From assembly GCA_963631545.1 (NCBI GenBank), contig CAVGRN010000005.1:1-64000 (forward strand): a stretch of DNA of 64,000 bases, read 5' to 3'. Source of the DNA: UBA1181 sp963631545 (GTDB lineage: Bacteria; Bacteroidota; Bacteroidia; Bacteroidales; Paludibacteraceae). This document shows, piece by piece, positions 35,093 to 44,395 of the stretch (the stretch's first letter is position 1; every line of letters starts with the position of its first letter). Made by a program: the position numbers and the translations under genes. Below the pieces are notes generated by a model. It did no database searches, was not told the DNA's origin, and saw nothing but the letters and a program-made list of their open reading frames with translations.

Positions 35093-35129
35093 AGAGTGCA
35101 GAGGATTTACCCCCTGCACTTTTGCTTTT
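35093..35129 (+). terminator. Terminator after trpB
   Basis: AGTGCAGAGG and CCCCTGCACT form a stem of about nine base pairs, followed by TTTGCTTTTC. It lies 32 bases after the trpB stop. Confidence 0.75.
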
Positions 35130-35158
35130 CTGATGTTTTATAGATGAAAGGATTTACC

Positions 35159-35166
35159 TACATTTG
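35159..35166 (+). promoter_or_regulatory. Promoter -7 box for the alpha-2-macroglobulin gene
   Basis: TACATTTG, 28 bases before the chosen ATG at 35194. The TTG at 35164 of the longer frame lies inside it. Confidence 0.6.
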
Positions 35167-35193
35167 CGGAAACGTGATTTTCTACAGCGAGTT

Positions 35194-38100
35194 ATGAAAA
35201 AGACCTTTTTAATAACCTTAATTTCAATACTTATGTGTGGAGTTGTATCTTCTGTTTCTTCCTATAACTACGATTCCGAATGGAATGAGGTGGAAAAAAT
35301 TGCAGACGAGAAACCAAAGTCTGCCTTGCAATTGATTGAAAAAATTCACGCTCAAGCCCAAAAAGAGGACAATGCACCGCAGCAATTGCGCTGTATCGTC
35401 AAAAAAGGTTTATTGCGCCAGAATATTGACGATGCCTCATTTATGGATTGCATAAAGGATTTGAGGATGTTTAGAGAAAAATGTAGGGAAGGCTCCGTTG
35501 CTGCGTCAATGGCACTCTATATTGAGGGAAGGATGTTGTCAAATTATTATAGTTCAAGAAGTTATGTGATTCGTCAACGGACAGATTTGGCAGATTCCAT
35601 CCCCGAAGATATTGAGGAGTGGACGGAAAATATTTTCCATAAAACCATAAAGGAAAAGATCGTCAAAGCCTTGTCTAACCAGAAGCTAAAGGAAACATCC
35701 GCTCGCGACTATGAGCCATTATTGGTTACTGGGGCGGATGGTGCGACATACCGCCCGACACTTTTCGACCTGATTGTGCAAGATTGCCGCGACAATAATC
35801 TTTCTCCCAATATTTTCTCCCGGCAGGAGTTGCTCGCCCTTTTGCAGGAAGCCATTGATTCACACAAGGATGACGAGGATAAGTGTGCATACACGCAGGC
35901 TTGCATCGATTGGATCAACTACAACGATTTTTCTGATTTGGAAAATCAAAACCGTTTGGAGAATTTATTGAATGAGGTAAAAGACACGGAGGCTTCAATG
36001 TTGGTAAGGTCGGAACTTTGCAAAGTTTGGCTGCTTACATGTAGAAATTTAGATTATCAAAGCAATGAAAATATCAGCCTCGAGGCTATACCACAAAAAT
36101 TGATTGATTGTGCTCAAACGGGCATCAAAGAGTACCCAAGACATAAAATAGCAGACTATCTGAGGAAAGTGATAGAAGAAGTAAACGCACCGACTCTAAG
36201 AATGGAACTTTTGACAGAATATCCTGGCAAAGACGACACAATACGGCTGAAACTGTCGTATGCTAACGTCACTAACACACAGTTGACTATAAAACGTTAT
36301 AAAAAATGTCTTCATAAGGTGAACAGAAAAGACATCAAGGCAGATGAAACTCAGAAGATTTCGTTCCAATTGGAAAAATCAAACTATTTCATTCGGAAAG
36401 ACACAATTGTGGAGTTGCCTCCACTAAATTATGGGTCATACACTATTTCTTCCGATTTATCTGATGAGGTTTACCATCGACTGGAATTCCTGGTGACAGA
36501 CCTTTTCTATCTACATACCGATGCCACTGGAAAGAAAAATAGAGACTTTATCCTGATGTCTTCCCAAACAGGAGCACCAAAAGAAAATGTTGAGGTTGTC
36601 CCATCCCAAAATTCGACAAGATACAGTGCCAAACAGACGGACAAAAACGGATATGTCAGCATTGATTTAGGTGATAATGGCTATTCGTATAGTTGGTATT
36701 TTGATTTTATTGATGGTGAGGATAAATATCTATCTGAAGAAAATCATTATTTCTACGGAAAAAAAGAGAAGACAAATGTCTCGGACAATGAGGGCGAGTA
36801 TTATTCAATTTTGACGGACCGTTCGATTTATCGTCCGGGGCAAACCATCCACTTTAAGGTCATCGCCTATAAATTGGGAGAGAAATCCTCGTCAACACTT
36901 GCTAAAAAGGAAATCCGTGTTGAACTGTTAGATGCTAATCATCAATCTGTTAACGAGTTGGATCTTACTACCAATGATTTTGGTTCTGTTTCTTCGTCGT
37001 TCGTGTTGCCAGAGGGTGGCATGGCAGGAACTTATGCTCTAAGGGCGAATGGCAGGTCGCTCTGGGTGCAAGTGGAGGAGTACAAACGTCCCACTTTCGA
37101 GGTGGGGCTGACCGTACCACAAGAGGCATATGCGTTTGGCGACACTGTCCGGGTGTCGGGACGTGCCGATTATCTGATGGGCGCACCCGTATCAAATGCG
37201 ACAATCTCGTACAAGGTGTTCCGCAAGCCGCTTTTCTTTTGGAACTATTATGAAAACCCCAACCAACAAACCACATTGGCACAAGGCGAAATGCAACTCT
37301 CCGAAGACGGCACATTCTCCATTCCTTTTTTTGCTCAAGGAGAAAATAATTCGGGGCGGAGATTCTTCTGCCGTTTCGTGGTTTCCGCCAAGGTGACGGA
37401 TGCCAATGGCGAAACGCAGGAAAATGAAATCTCCGTTTTTATCGGTGATGTTTCCCTCGCATTCTCATCCTCTTTGCAGAAACGTATGACGTTCAACGAG
37501 TTTTCTCAATCCAAATTTTCTGTAATCAACGTAGAGAGCGTGGGCATCGCCAACCAGAAGGTAGACGTCAGGGTGCTGCAAGACAAAAAGGAAATCTATA
37601 ACGGAACACGCAGATCCAAAGCAGACGGATCGTTCTATTTAGACATGGCTGATGAAAAATGGATGTCCGGAGAATATGAAATCAGGCTCAAAACGTTGGA
37701 CGACAAGAATCGGGTGGTAGAAGACTCGTTCGAGGTGGTGCTTTATCGGGAGAGTGATCGTCGTCCTCCTGTTCAAACTGTTTTTTGGACTGAAAAATTG
37801 GGCGAGGCATCCGTAGACGTGGGCGAAACTCACGAGGTGCGGATTGGCTCGTCGTTGCCAACCGCCCATTTATTAGTGATTACCACCAATGCCAATGGCA
37901 AGGAAAACAGAGAATGGGTAACGTTGAACAACGAAATCAAGACTTTACCGTTTAAATTGAAAGAGAAAGACGGTGTTGAATTGCGCGTGGATTTCTACCT
38001 TGTGAGCCAAGGCAAATGCTACCACGAGTCACTATTGCTGAAAAAGAAAATGGAAGAGAAGAAACTTCCAATCGTTTTGTCCACATTCCGCGACAAATTG

Positions 38101-40860
38101 CGTCCAGGCAGCAATGAAACGTGGACTATCACCGTGCCAAAAGGAAAGGAAACTGAGGTGGTTGCCACAATGTACGATGCTTCATTAGACAAATTCTCAA
38201 AATTGGTTTGGAACTTCTCGCCAATCTATCAAAAATACGTCGGCTTCAATCTTTGGAAAGAGGTCTCCATTCCGCATTACGGTTATAGATGTTCGTGGGT
38301 TAAGAATGTATACCCTTGTTTTACACTGCGTTATGATAGGTTGATTGATTTTCCAAGTGTTGATTACGGATTTGGACAAAATATGATTTGCTATGCGACG
38401 TGTAATGACGGAGCAAAGCATAAATTAGCAAAGTTCAGAACATTAAACGTAGAGGTGGCTGAGGAAGAATCTATGGTGGCGGATGCCGCTCCGATGATGG
38501 CAAATCTGAGCTCTGCTTCCGCCGAGAACGCTGAGAAAGTGCCGCTTCACATCCGCACTAATTTTGCGGAAACGGCGTTCTTCTACCCACAACTCACAGC
38601 AGACACGGTCGGTAATGTCCAGTTCTCTTTCCAAGTGCCAGAGAGCCTGACTCGTTGGAACTTTATGGCGTTGGGGCATACCAAAGATTTGTTTTTTGGG
38701 TCTGCCTCAGCCACGGCGGTAACACAAAAGGATTTTATGGTGTCGCCCAACCTTCCTCGTTTCCTGCGAAGAGGGGATGAAATGGCATTGACAGCCAAAG
38801 TTTTAAACCTTTCAGATAAAACACAAAACGGCACGGCCACCGTTCAGTTGCTTGACCCATACACAGAGAATGTTGTGGCAGAAAATCATGCTTCATTCTC
38901 CGTCCCAGCCAATGGAAATACGGTTGTGTTGTGCAATTTCTCAATTCCAAGAGAATACGACATTCTGATAGTCAGGACAATAGCAAAAAACGATAACTTT
39001 TCGGATGCAGAACAGACATTGCTGCCTGTGCTTTCAGACCGCACTGTTCTGACGCAGTCCGTGCCGCTCTATGTGAGGGGTGGGCAAACCAAGACTTTCA
39101 CGTTGGAGAGTCTGAAAAACAACCGGTCGGAAACTCTCTCCTCTCGGTTTTTGAAAATGGAACTGACAGCCAACCCAATATGGTATGCGGTGCAGGCACT
39201 TCCGTCTGTTGCAACTGTGGAGTATGAAAATGCGGCAAGTTACGCTGCTGCGCATTTTGCCACGATGCTTGCCACTCACATCGCCCAGTCTAACCCGAAG
39301 ATTTTCAACATCATCTCCATTTGGAAACAAAAAGGCGAAAGCGAAAAAACTTTGATATCCCAACTTGAGAAAAACAAAGAGGTGCAAGATATCCTCCTCA
39401 GTGAAACACCTTGGGTGTTGGACGCAAAAAATGAAACCGAGCAACGCCAGCGTCTTGCCACTTTGTTTAATTTGAATGATTTGAAGGGGAAAAGCGAACT
39501 TTGGACTTCCAATCTGAAGAAACTGCAAAATGAAAATGGTGCTTATACTTGGTTCAAAGGTATGTTGCCGAGTCGGCACATCTCTCTCTTTGTGTTGGAT
39601 AATTTCGGCAGACTGCGCCAAGCCGGACTTGTTGACGAAAAGTTCTTGAAGAATATGAAAGTGTCTGCCACCCTGCGCTATTTAGATGAAGAATTGAAGC
39701 GCGATTACGAGAATTGGAAGAAATACGAGAAATCTGGCAGTGAGCCGCATATCTGGTCGGTGCAACTTTACTACTTTTATGTGCGTGGTATGTTCCCCAA
39801 CATTCCCGTGCCGTCTTCCATAAAAACCGCATTTGACTTTTATTACAAACTAATTGGGAAACAATGGAAATCATTTTCACTCTACGATAAGGCGTTGGCT
39901 GCCGTAGTGTTGTACGAAAACGGCGACAAGAAAACCGCACTCAGAATTGTGGAGTCACTTCGCGAATATTCTACCACAACGGACGAACTGGGTATGTTTT
40001 GGGAAAAAAATACAGGCGGCTACTTGTGGCAGGATGCAGCCATCGGTACGCACACACGCATAATGGAGGCGTTTCAACTTATTGATCCGGAAAAAGAAGA
40101 GCAAGATGAACTTCGCCTTTGGCTGCTCAGCCAAAAACGCACGCAGAATTGGGACAATCTCATCGCCAACGTCGATGCGTTGAAGGTTCTCCTCTTATCT
40201 GGTTCAGATTGGCTGTCCGCTGAAAACAATGTTTCAGTGAGGTTGGGAGGCGAGTCTCTTCGTTTGGATCCTGAAATTGAAGGATTGGATTACTCTGCGG
40301 TGACCATTGACGGCGGGAAAATAACACCTTCGATGGGTACGGTTGAGTTGACCAGCCAGCCTGGCGGCAACATCTCGTGGGGTGCACTTTATTGGCAGTA
40401 TGAGGAGGAATTCATCAAACTTCCGAAGAATAAAACCGCCTTGCACATTGAACGGAGCGTGATGTTGGAGCAGAGTCAGAACGGCAAATCTGTTCTCAAA
40501 AGAATTGATGGAAAAACGAAACTTAGGGTGGGGGATAAGCTTGTGGTGCGCCTCACGCTACGCACTGATCGCGACTTGGATTATGTGTCGTTGCGCGACC
40601 AGCGCGCAAGTTGCTTAGAACCGACCCAGCAGATTTCCGGCTACAAGTGCCAGCAAGGGACGTGCTTTTATCAATCACCGAAAGATGCCGCCATGTACTT
40701 CTTTTTCGATCATCTTGCCAAAGGAACCTATGTTTTTGAGTACCCACTTTGGATCACACATTCAGGAACATTCTCGGGTGGAGTTGCCACCGCCCAATGC
40801 CTTTATGCGCCAGAGTTCTCAACTAATTCTGATGGAGTAAAACTCGTTGTTGATAAGTAA
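35194..40860 (+). CDS. Giant alpha-2-macroglobulin family protein without thioester
   Basis: A 1888-residue exported protein with a signal peptide (MKKTFLITLISILMCGVVSS). After an N-terminal helical region, macroglobulin domains begin near residue 340; the MG2 motif is YSILTDRSIYRPGQTIHFKVIAYK (about 530-555). The A2M signature of the C-terminal half is FFYPQLTADTVGNVQFSFQVPESLTRWNFMALGHTKD (about 1130-1165), followed by the helical thioester-like domain. The expected CxEQ thioester is absent: the matching place near 1345 reads YENAASYAAA. Bacterial A2Ms trap proteases and often act with a penicillin-binding protein; PBP1C is not adjacent. I moved the start from TTG 35164 to ATG 35194 because the TTG lies within the promoter box. 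Confidence 0.92.
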   Translation: MKKTFLITLISILMCGVVSSVSSYNYDSEWNEVEKIADEKPKSALQLIEKIHAQAQKEDNAPQQLRCIVKKGLLRQNIDDASFMDCIKDLRMFREKCREGSVAASMALYIEGRMLSNYYSSRSYVIRQRTDLADSIPEDIEEWTENIFHKTIKEKIVKALSNQKLKETSARDYEPLLVTGADGATYRPTLFDLIVQDCRDNNLSPNIFSRQELLALLQEAIDSHKDDEDKCAYTQACIDWINYNDFSDLENQNRLENLLNEVKDTEASMLVRSELCKVWLLTCRNLDYQSNENISLEAIPQKLIDCAQTGIKEYPRHKIADYLRKVIEEVNAPTLRMELLTEYPGKDDTIRLKLSYANVTNTQLTIKRYKKCLHKVNRKDIKADETQKISFQLEKSNYFIRKDTIVELPPLNYGSYTISSDLSDEVYHRLEFLVTDLFYLHTDATGKKNRDFILMSSQTGAPKENVEVVPSQNSTRYSAKQTDKNGYVSIDLGDNGYSYSWYFDFIDGEDKYLSEENHYFYGKKEKTNVSDNEGEYYSILTDRSIYRPGQTIHFKVIAYKLGEKSSSTLAKKEIRVELLDANHQSVNELDLTTNDFGSVSSSFVLPEGGMAGTYALRANGRSLWVQVEEYKRPTFEVGLTVPQEAYAFGDTVRVSGRADYLMGAPVSNATISYKVFRKPLFFWNYYENPNQQTTLAQGEMQLSEDGTFSIPFFAQGENNSGRRFFCRFVVSAKVTDANGETQENEISVFIGDVSLAFSSSLQKRMTFNEFSQSKFSVINVESVGIANQKVDVRVLQDKKEIYNGTRRSKADGSFYLDMADEKWMSGEYEIRLKTLDDKNRVVEDSFEVVLYRESDRRPPVQTVFWTEKLGEASVDVGETHEVRIGSSLPTAHLLVITTNANGKENREWVTLNNEIKTLPFKLKEKDGVELRVDFYLVSQGKCYHESLLLKKKMEEKKLPIVLSTFRDKLRPGSNETWTITVPKGKETEVVATMYDASLDKFSKLVWNFSPIYQKYVGFNLWKEVSIPHYGYRCSWVKNVYPCFTLRYDRLIDFPSVDYGFGQNMICYATCNDGAKHKLAKFRTLNVEVAEEESMVADAAPMMANLSSASAENAEKVPLHIRTNFAETAFFYPQLTADTVGNVQFSFQVPESLTRWNFMALGHTKDLFFGSASATAVTQKDFMVSPNLPRFLRRGDEMALTAKVLNLSDKTQNGTATVQLLDPYTENVVAENHASFSVPANGNTVVLCNFSIPREYDILIVRTIAKNDNFSDAEQTLLPVLSDRTVLTQSVPLYVRGGQTKTFTLESLKNNRSETLSSRFLKMELTANPIWYAVQALPSVATVEYENAASYAAAHFATMLATHIAQSNPKIFNIISIWKQKGESEKTLISQLEKNKEVQDILLSETPWVLDAKNETEQRQRLATLFNLNDLKGKSELWTSNLKKLQNENGAYTWFKGMLPSRHISLFVLDNFGRLRQAGLVDEKFLKNMKVSATLRYLDEELKRDYENWKKYEKSGSEPHIWSVQLYYFYVRGMFPNIPVPSSIKTAFDFYYKLIGKQWKSFSLYDKALAAVVLYENGDKKTALRIVESLREYSTTTDELGMFWEKNTGGYLWQDAAIGTHTRIMEAFQLIDPEKEEQDELRLWLLSQKRTQNWDNLIANVDALKVLLLSGSDWLSAENNVSVRLGGESLRLDPEIEGLDYSAVTIDGGKITPSMGTVELTSQPGGNISWGALYWQYEEEFIKLPKNKTALHIERSVMLEQSQNGKSVLKRIDGKTKLRVGDKLVVRLTLRTDRDLDYVSLRDQRASCLEPTQQISGYKCQQGTCFYQSPKDAAMYFFFDHLAKGTYVFEYPLWITHSGTFSGGVATAQCLYAPEFSTNSDGVKLVVDK

Positions 40861-40938
40861 TCGGTTTTTAGAAACCACAAAACAGTAATATTAGTTAAAA
40901 AAAAAACTAATTTCGCGATAGAGTATAAAAAACATAAT

Positions 40939-41700
40939 ATGACAAAATTTGATTTTATGAGGAACATTGCTACTGTAGGAAGCCTTGCCTTAACCCTTTT
41001 GTTGTCTATTGTTGCGTGTACGGAGGAGGAGTATGATTTCGACACTCTTTCCACCGATAGTCTGACAACGACGACAGCCTTGGAAGCCCCAATCGGGAAA
41101 GTAAACATCACTGTTGAGGATATTTTTCTCCACAGAAGTTCTAAAGGAACGTTCAATATCGGGACGCAAGAGTATAACCTTTCTGATTTTGTGATAGGCG
41201 ATGAAGTGCCACTTCCCGCCTATGTTGATTTTTCATCAGATGTAACCTCGATCGACTCGCTTACGGAAGTTGGATTTGATGATGTTTTTGGAGAGGAAAA
41301 CATCATTGATTCACTCTATGGTGTTGTGTTGAATTTCGAGATTTACAATGAAATTCCTTTTAACGGAGTGGTGGAAATACGTTTTATGCGCGACATCGTG
41401 GAGGAGGTGTTTGGTGAAGGCGAGGTTTCTATGCTTTACGAAGAAAAATCACTGAGGCGAAGCATCGAAGTGGGAGCCTCCAATTATGACCCAACAACCA
41501 AAAAACTGATAAACGGTACGAAGAGTAAAGCGTCCGTTGAATTTGACGGGTCGGCCAATGAGGCGTTGAGTAAAATCACCCAGATCGATATGGTTTACCG
41601 CCTTTATGCCAATAAATCGGAAGTCTTTCTTGAAAAAGATTACCACATAGATATTAAAGTGTCGGCTTATGCCAAAGCCAGACTGATTTACGCCGAATAA
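40939..41700 (+). CDS. Hypothetical lipoprotein
   Basis: A 253-residue lipoprotein; the signal runs to LLLSIVACTEEE with the lipid-modified Cys near residue 28. The ATG at 40957 is an alternative start that begins exactly at the signal (MRNIATVGSL). The mature part is predicted mostly beta (DFVIGDEVPLPAYVDF, VVLNFEIYNEIPFNGVVEIRF). I recognise no family. It lies 78 bases after the A2M gene and 68 bases before the DUF5723/OmpA gene, so the pair may work together at the outer membrane. Confidence 0.8.
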   Translation: MTKFDFMRNIATVGSLALTLLLSIVACTEEEYDFDTLSTDSLTTTTALEAPIGKVNITVEDIFLHRSSKGTFNIGTQEYNLSDFVIGDEVPLPAYVDFSSDVTSIDSLTEVGFDDVFGEENIIDSLYGVVLNFEIYNEIPFNGVVEIRFMRDIVEEVFGEGEVSMLYEEKSLRRSIEVGASNYDPTTKKLINGTKSKASVEFDGSANEALSKITQIDMVYRLYANKSEVFLEKDYHIDIKVSAYAKARLIYAE

Positions 41701-41768
41701 AATATGTTTTACATTAATATGAACGGAGAAACCACTCTTTGTGAATTTTTGAACTACTGATTTGAATA

Positions 41769-44135
41769 ATGAAAAGAATATTTTTTACTAAGATAGGAAT
41801 TGTTTTGTGTATGGTGCTTTGCCCTCTTTTTACATACGCACAATTCAGTAATACATTGTATTTCAATAAGTACAATCCTCGTCAGCATAAAGTCAATCCG
41901 GCTATTATGCCCGAGGGGCGTTGCTATGTGGGTTTCCCCGCACTCTCTACGTTTGCATTTTCGGCAGGGAACAGTAACTTTGCCTTCAACAATATTTTCA
42001 AGAATGTAACGATAGACGGAGAGAAAAGAATGGTGCTGCCATTTGACAAGTCGGCTGGCGATATGTCTGATTTCCTTAACAATATCGGTCATAAGGAGCG
42101 GATTTTCACTGCATACCAACTCGACATTATCGATTTCGGATTCCGCACGCGCCGCAACTCCTACCTCACCTTCAACATCGCCAACCGTATGGAAACAATG
42201 GTTATCATACCAAGGCAGATTCCCGAATTGGTCTTCAAGGGAATGAAAAAAGGTAAGGATTATGACTTTAACATCGACCGCTTGTCGGTAGATGCCTCCA
42301 TATTCTCGCAAGTTGCCGTTGGCTATGCGAAACCAGTAACCGACCGACTGACGGTTGCTGCCACCCTCAAATACCTTTACGGACACGCCAATGTTTCCAC
42401 CGATTTCAGCGACCTGCAGATTGAAGCGAATGGTGAGCAGTGGGCGATTAAAGGCGATGCCTACTTGCGCACTTCCGTGCCATGCCTGCGGTTTATACCA
42501 AATGAAGATAATCAAATTGAGGAAGTGGATACTGAATTGGATGGCTCGCTTTCGCAGATTTTCAAACCGCAGGGCCATGGTGCCGCATTGGATTTGGGTG
42601 TAACCTACCAGTTACTGCCACAGTTGCAACTTTCAGCCAGCTTGGTTGATTTAGGATTCATACATTGGAAAAATAATTTGTCTGGTCTGAATAAAACGAA
42701 CGACTTCGTCTACACCGGTGTCGAATACGACATTAAAGAGGACGAAGACAATGAGGAAGAAGAGGAGGAAAATGTATGGGATGAATATCTTGACCAGTTG
42801 GAGAATATGTATGAGGTGACGGAATCGCCTAAGGCCTACAATACTTCACTGACAACAAAGTTGCATTTGGGTGCGGAATACTCATTCTGGAAAGACCGTT
42901 TGGGTTTAGGCGTTTTATCTAAAACCTATTTCTTCCGCCGCAATGTGTGGGAAGAATTCTCTTTCTCCGCAAGCTTCCGCCCTTGCAAACAATTCTCGTT
43001 GGCATTGACTTATGGAATGTTTGATAGGAAGTGGAACAGCCTTGGCGCAGGCGTGAACTTTAACCTTGGCGCATTAAACTTAAACTTCGCAGTGGACAAT
43101 ATTCCATTTAAATATGGCACATCTGGTGATGTGAAATTCCCGACTACGAAGAGCGGTGTGCGCGCCATTGTTGGTATCGCATTTATGTTCAGATACAAAA
43201 CACCTAAGGACGAGGATGGCGATGGCGTGATCGACAAAGAAGACCTTTGCCCAGGCACTCCTGCTGGTGTAGAAGTTGATTCTGTAGGCTGTCCAAAGGA
43301 TTCTGACGGCGACGGCGTGCCTGATTATATCGACCAATGTCCGAACACACCAAAAGAGGCATATAATTCTATCGATACGTTGGGTTGCCCAATTGACACA
43401 GACGGTGACGGCGTGCCAGATTATCTTGATCAATGTCCGGAAACTCCGCAAGCAGCGTTTGGTGCAATTGATTCGTTGGGTTGCCCTAAGGATTCTGACG
43501 GCGACGGTGTGCCAGACTATATCGACCAATGTCCGAACACACCAAAAGAGGCATACAATTTTATCGATACGTTGGGTTGCCCAATTGACACAGACGGTGA
43601 CGGTGTGCCAGATTACCTTGATCAATGTCCGGAAACTCCGCAAGCAGCGTTTGGTGCAATTGATTCGTTGGGTTGCCCTAAGGATACGGACGGCGACGGT
43701 GTGCCAGACTATATGGATAAATGCCCTGAAATCCCAGGAGTGAAGTCAAACGATGGCTGCCCAGAAATTAAAGCAGCCGTGAAGAAACTCTTCAAAAAAG
43801 CGTTGAACGGAATCCAATTTGAGGTGGGCAAGGCTGTCATAAAAAAGACATCATACGGTATTCTTAACGAGATAGTCAAAGTGATGGAGGAGAATCCAAC
43901 CTACAAACTGAATATCTTCGGCCATACCGACTCTTCTGGAAAACCTGAGAAGAACAAAGTTCTTTCCGAAGATCGTGCTAATTCAGTTCGCCAGTACCTT
44001 ATCAAGAAGGGAGTGGACGAAAACAGGCTTTATTCAGAGGGATTTGGCGACACGAAACCAGTTGCAGACAACAAAACAAAGGCTGGCAAGGCGAAGAACC
44101 GCCGTGTTGAGTTTGAAGTAGAGTATTTGCAATAA
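41769..44135 (+). CDS. DUF5723/OmpA-family outer membrane protein with thrombospondin type 3 repeats
   Basis: A 788-residue protein with a signal peptide (about 1-24, ending FTYAQ). Residues 25 to about 475 form a beta-barrel domain of the DUF5723 kind (NTLYFNKYNPRQHKVNPAIMPEGRCYVGFPALS). From about 480 to 660 are calcium-binding thrombospondin type 3 repeats, each with DxDGDGVPDYxDxCP. The OmpA domain at the end binds peptidoglycan: LNIFGHTDSSGKPEKN and NRRVEFEVEYLQ. Two nearly identical 64-residue repeat units occur back to back (43290-43673). The protein probably spans the outer membrane and tethers it to the wall. Confidence 0.9.
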   Translation: MKRIFFTKIGIVLCMVLCPLFTYAQFSNTLYFNKYNPRQHKVNPAIMPEGRCYVGFPALSTFAFSAGNSNFAFNNIFKNVTIDGEKRMVLPFDKSAGDMSDFLNNIGHKERIFTAYQLDIIDFGFRTRRNSYLTFNIANRMETMVIIPRQIPELVFKGMKKGKDYDFNIDRLSVDASIFSQVAVGYAKPVTDRLTVAATLKYLYGHANVSTDFSDLQIEANGEQWAIKGDAYLRTSVPCLRFIPNEDNQIEEVDTELDGSLSQIFKPQGHGAALDLGVTYQLLPQLQLSASLVDLGFIHWKNNLSGLNKTNDFVYTGVEYDIKEDEDNEEEEEENVWDEYLDQLENMYEVTESPKAYNTSLTTKLHLGAEYSFWKDRLGLGVLSKTYFFRRNVWEEFSFSASFRPCKQFSLALTYGMFDRKWNSLGAGVNFNLGALNLNFAVDNIPFKYGTSGDVKFPTTKSGVRAIVGIAFMFRYKTPKDEDGDGVIDKEDLCPGTPAGVEVDSVGCPKDSDGDGVPDYIDQCPNTPKEAYNSIDTLGCPIDTDGDGVPDYLDQCPETPQAAFGAIDSLGCPKDSDGDGVPDYIDQCPNTPKEAYNFIDTLGCPIDTDGDGVPDYLDQCPETPQAAFGAIDSLGCPKDTDGDGVPDYMDKCPEIPGVKSNDGCPEIKAAVKKLFKKALNGIQFEVGKAVIKKTSYGILNEIVKVMEENPTYKLNIFGHTDSSGKPEKNKVLSEDRANSVRQYLIKKGVDENRLYSEGFGDTKPVADNKTKAGKAKNRRVEFEVEYLQ
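43290..43673 (+). repeat. Tandem 192-base duplication in the TSP3 region
   Basis: Units 43290-43481 and 43482-43673 are near-identical, with about nine differences, nearly all synonymous. Each encodes two 32-residue TSP3 modules of the form CPxDxDGDGVPDYxDQCP. A third, partial copy starts at 43674 with CPKDTDGDGVPDYMDKCPE and diverges. Such a repeat can gain or lose units by recombination or slippage. Confidence 0.9.
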
Positions 44136-44140
44136 TCTAT

Positions 44141-44188
44141 TAGTCAACGGCTTATTTATCCTTAAAAGAAAAAATGAGCCGTTGACTA
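44141..44188. repeat. Long inverted repeat between the OmpA gene and tRNA-His
   Basis: Arms at 44141-44157 and 44172-44188 pair over 17 bases with a single G-U, around a loop of about 14. On the plus strand it is followed by A residues rather than T, so it is not a textbook terminator. It could protect or end the OmpA mRNA; function is unknown. Confidence 0.6.
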
Positions 44189-44253
44189 AAAAAAACAAAT
44201 GGTGGATTTGGCATTTACAAAAATGAATGATACATTTGCACCGCAAATTTGAT

Positions 44254-44331
44254 GGTGGAAGTAGCTCAGTTGGTTAGAGTATCAGATTGTGGTCCTGAGG
44301 GTCGTGGGTTCGATCCCCATCTTCCACCCCA
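44254..44331 (+). tRNA. tRNA-His (anticodon GTG)
   Basis: A complete cloverleaf. The acceptor stem pairs GTGGAAG with CTTCCAC, with the extra 5' G (44254) facing the discriminator C (44328), a mark of tRNA-His. CCA is encoded (44329-44331). The anticodon GTG is at 44289-44291. The last pair of the anticodon stem (A44286 with C44294) is mismatched. Confidence 0.97.
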
Positions 44332-44340
44332 AAAGAGAGA

Positions 44341-44371
44341 AAGCCGCATTCCTAAGGAGTGTGGCTTTTTT
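44341..44371 (+). terminator. Terminator after tRNA-His
   Basis: AAGCCGCATTCCT and AGGAGTGTGGCTT form a stem with two G-U pairs and a very small loop, then TTTTTT. It lies about 10 bases after the tRNA CCA end and overlaps the upstream part of the false extension of the AmpG-like gene. Confidence 0.8.
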
Positions 44372-44395
44372 GCTTCCAATTTTCCACTCTATTAT

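Noticed and set aside
35164..35193. Longer start (TTG) for the alpha-2-macroglobulin gene
   Set aside because: The TTG lies inside the promoter -7 box, and the signal peptide begins at ATG 35194.
39034..39621. 195-residue open frame antisense to the alpha-2-macroglobulin gene
   Set aside because: No recognisable domain, and it lies wholly inside a well-supported gene.
43290..43673. CRISPR-like repeat array
   Set aside because: The repeats are in frame and encode TSP3 modules; there are no spacers or cas genes.
44249..44395. N-terminal extension of the AmpG-like protein through the tRNA-His gene
   Set aside because: It encodes the artefact peptide that arises when a tRNA is translated, and a terminator lies inside it. 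The true start is at 44396 or 44399.
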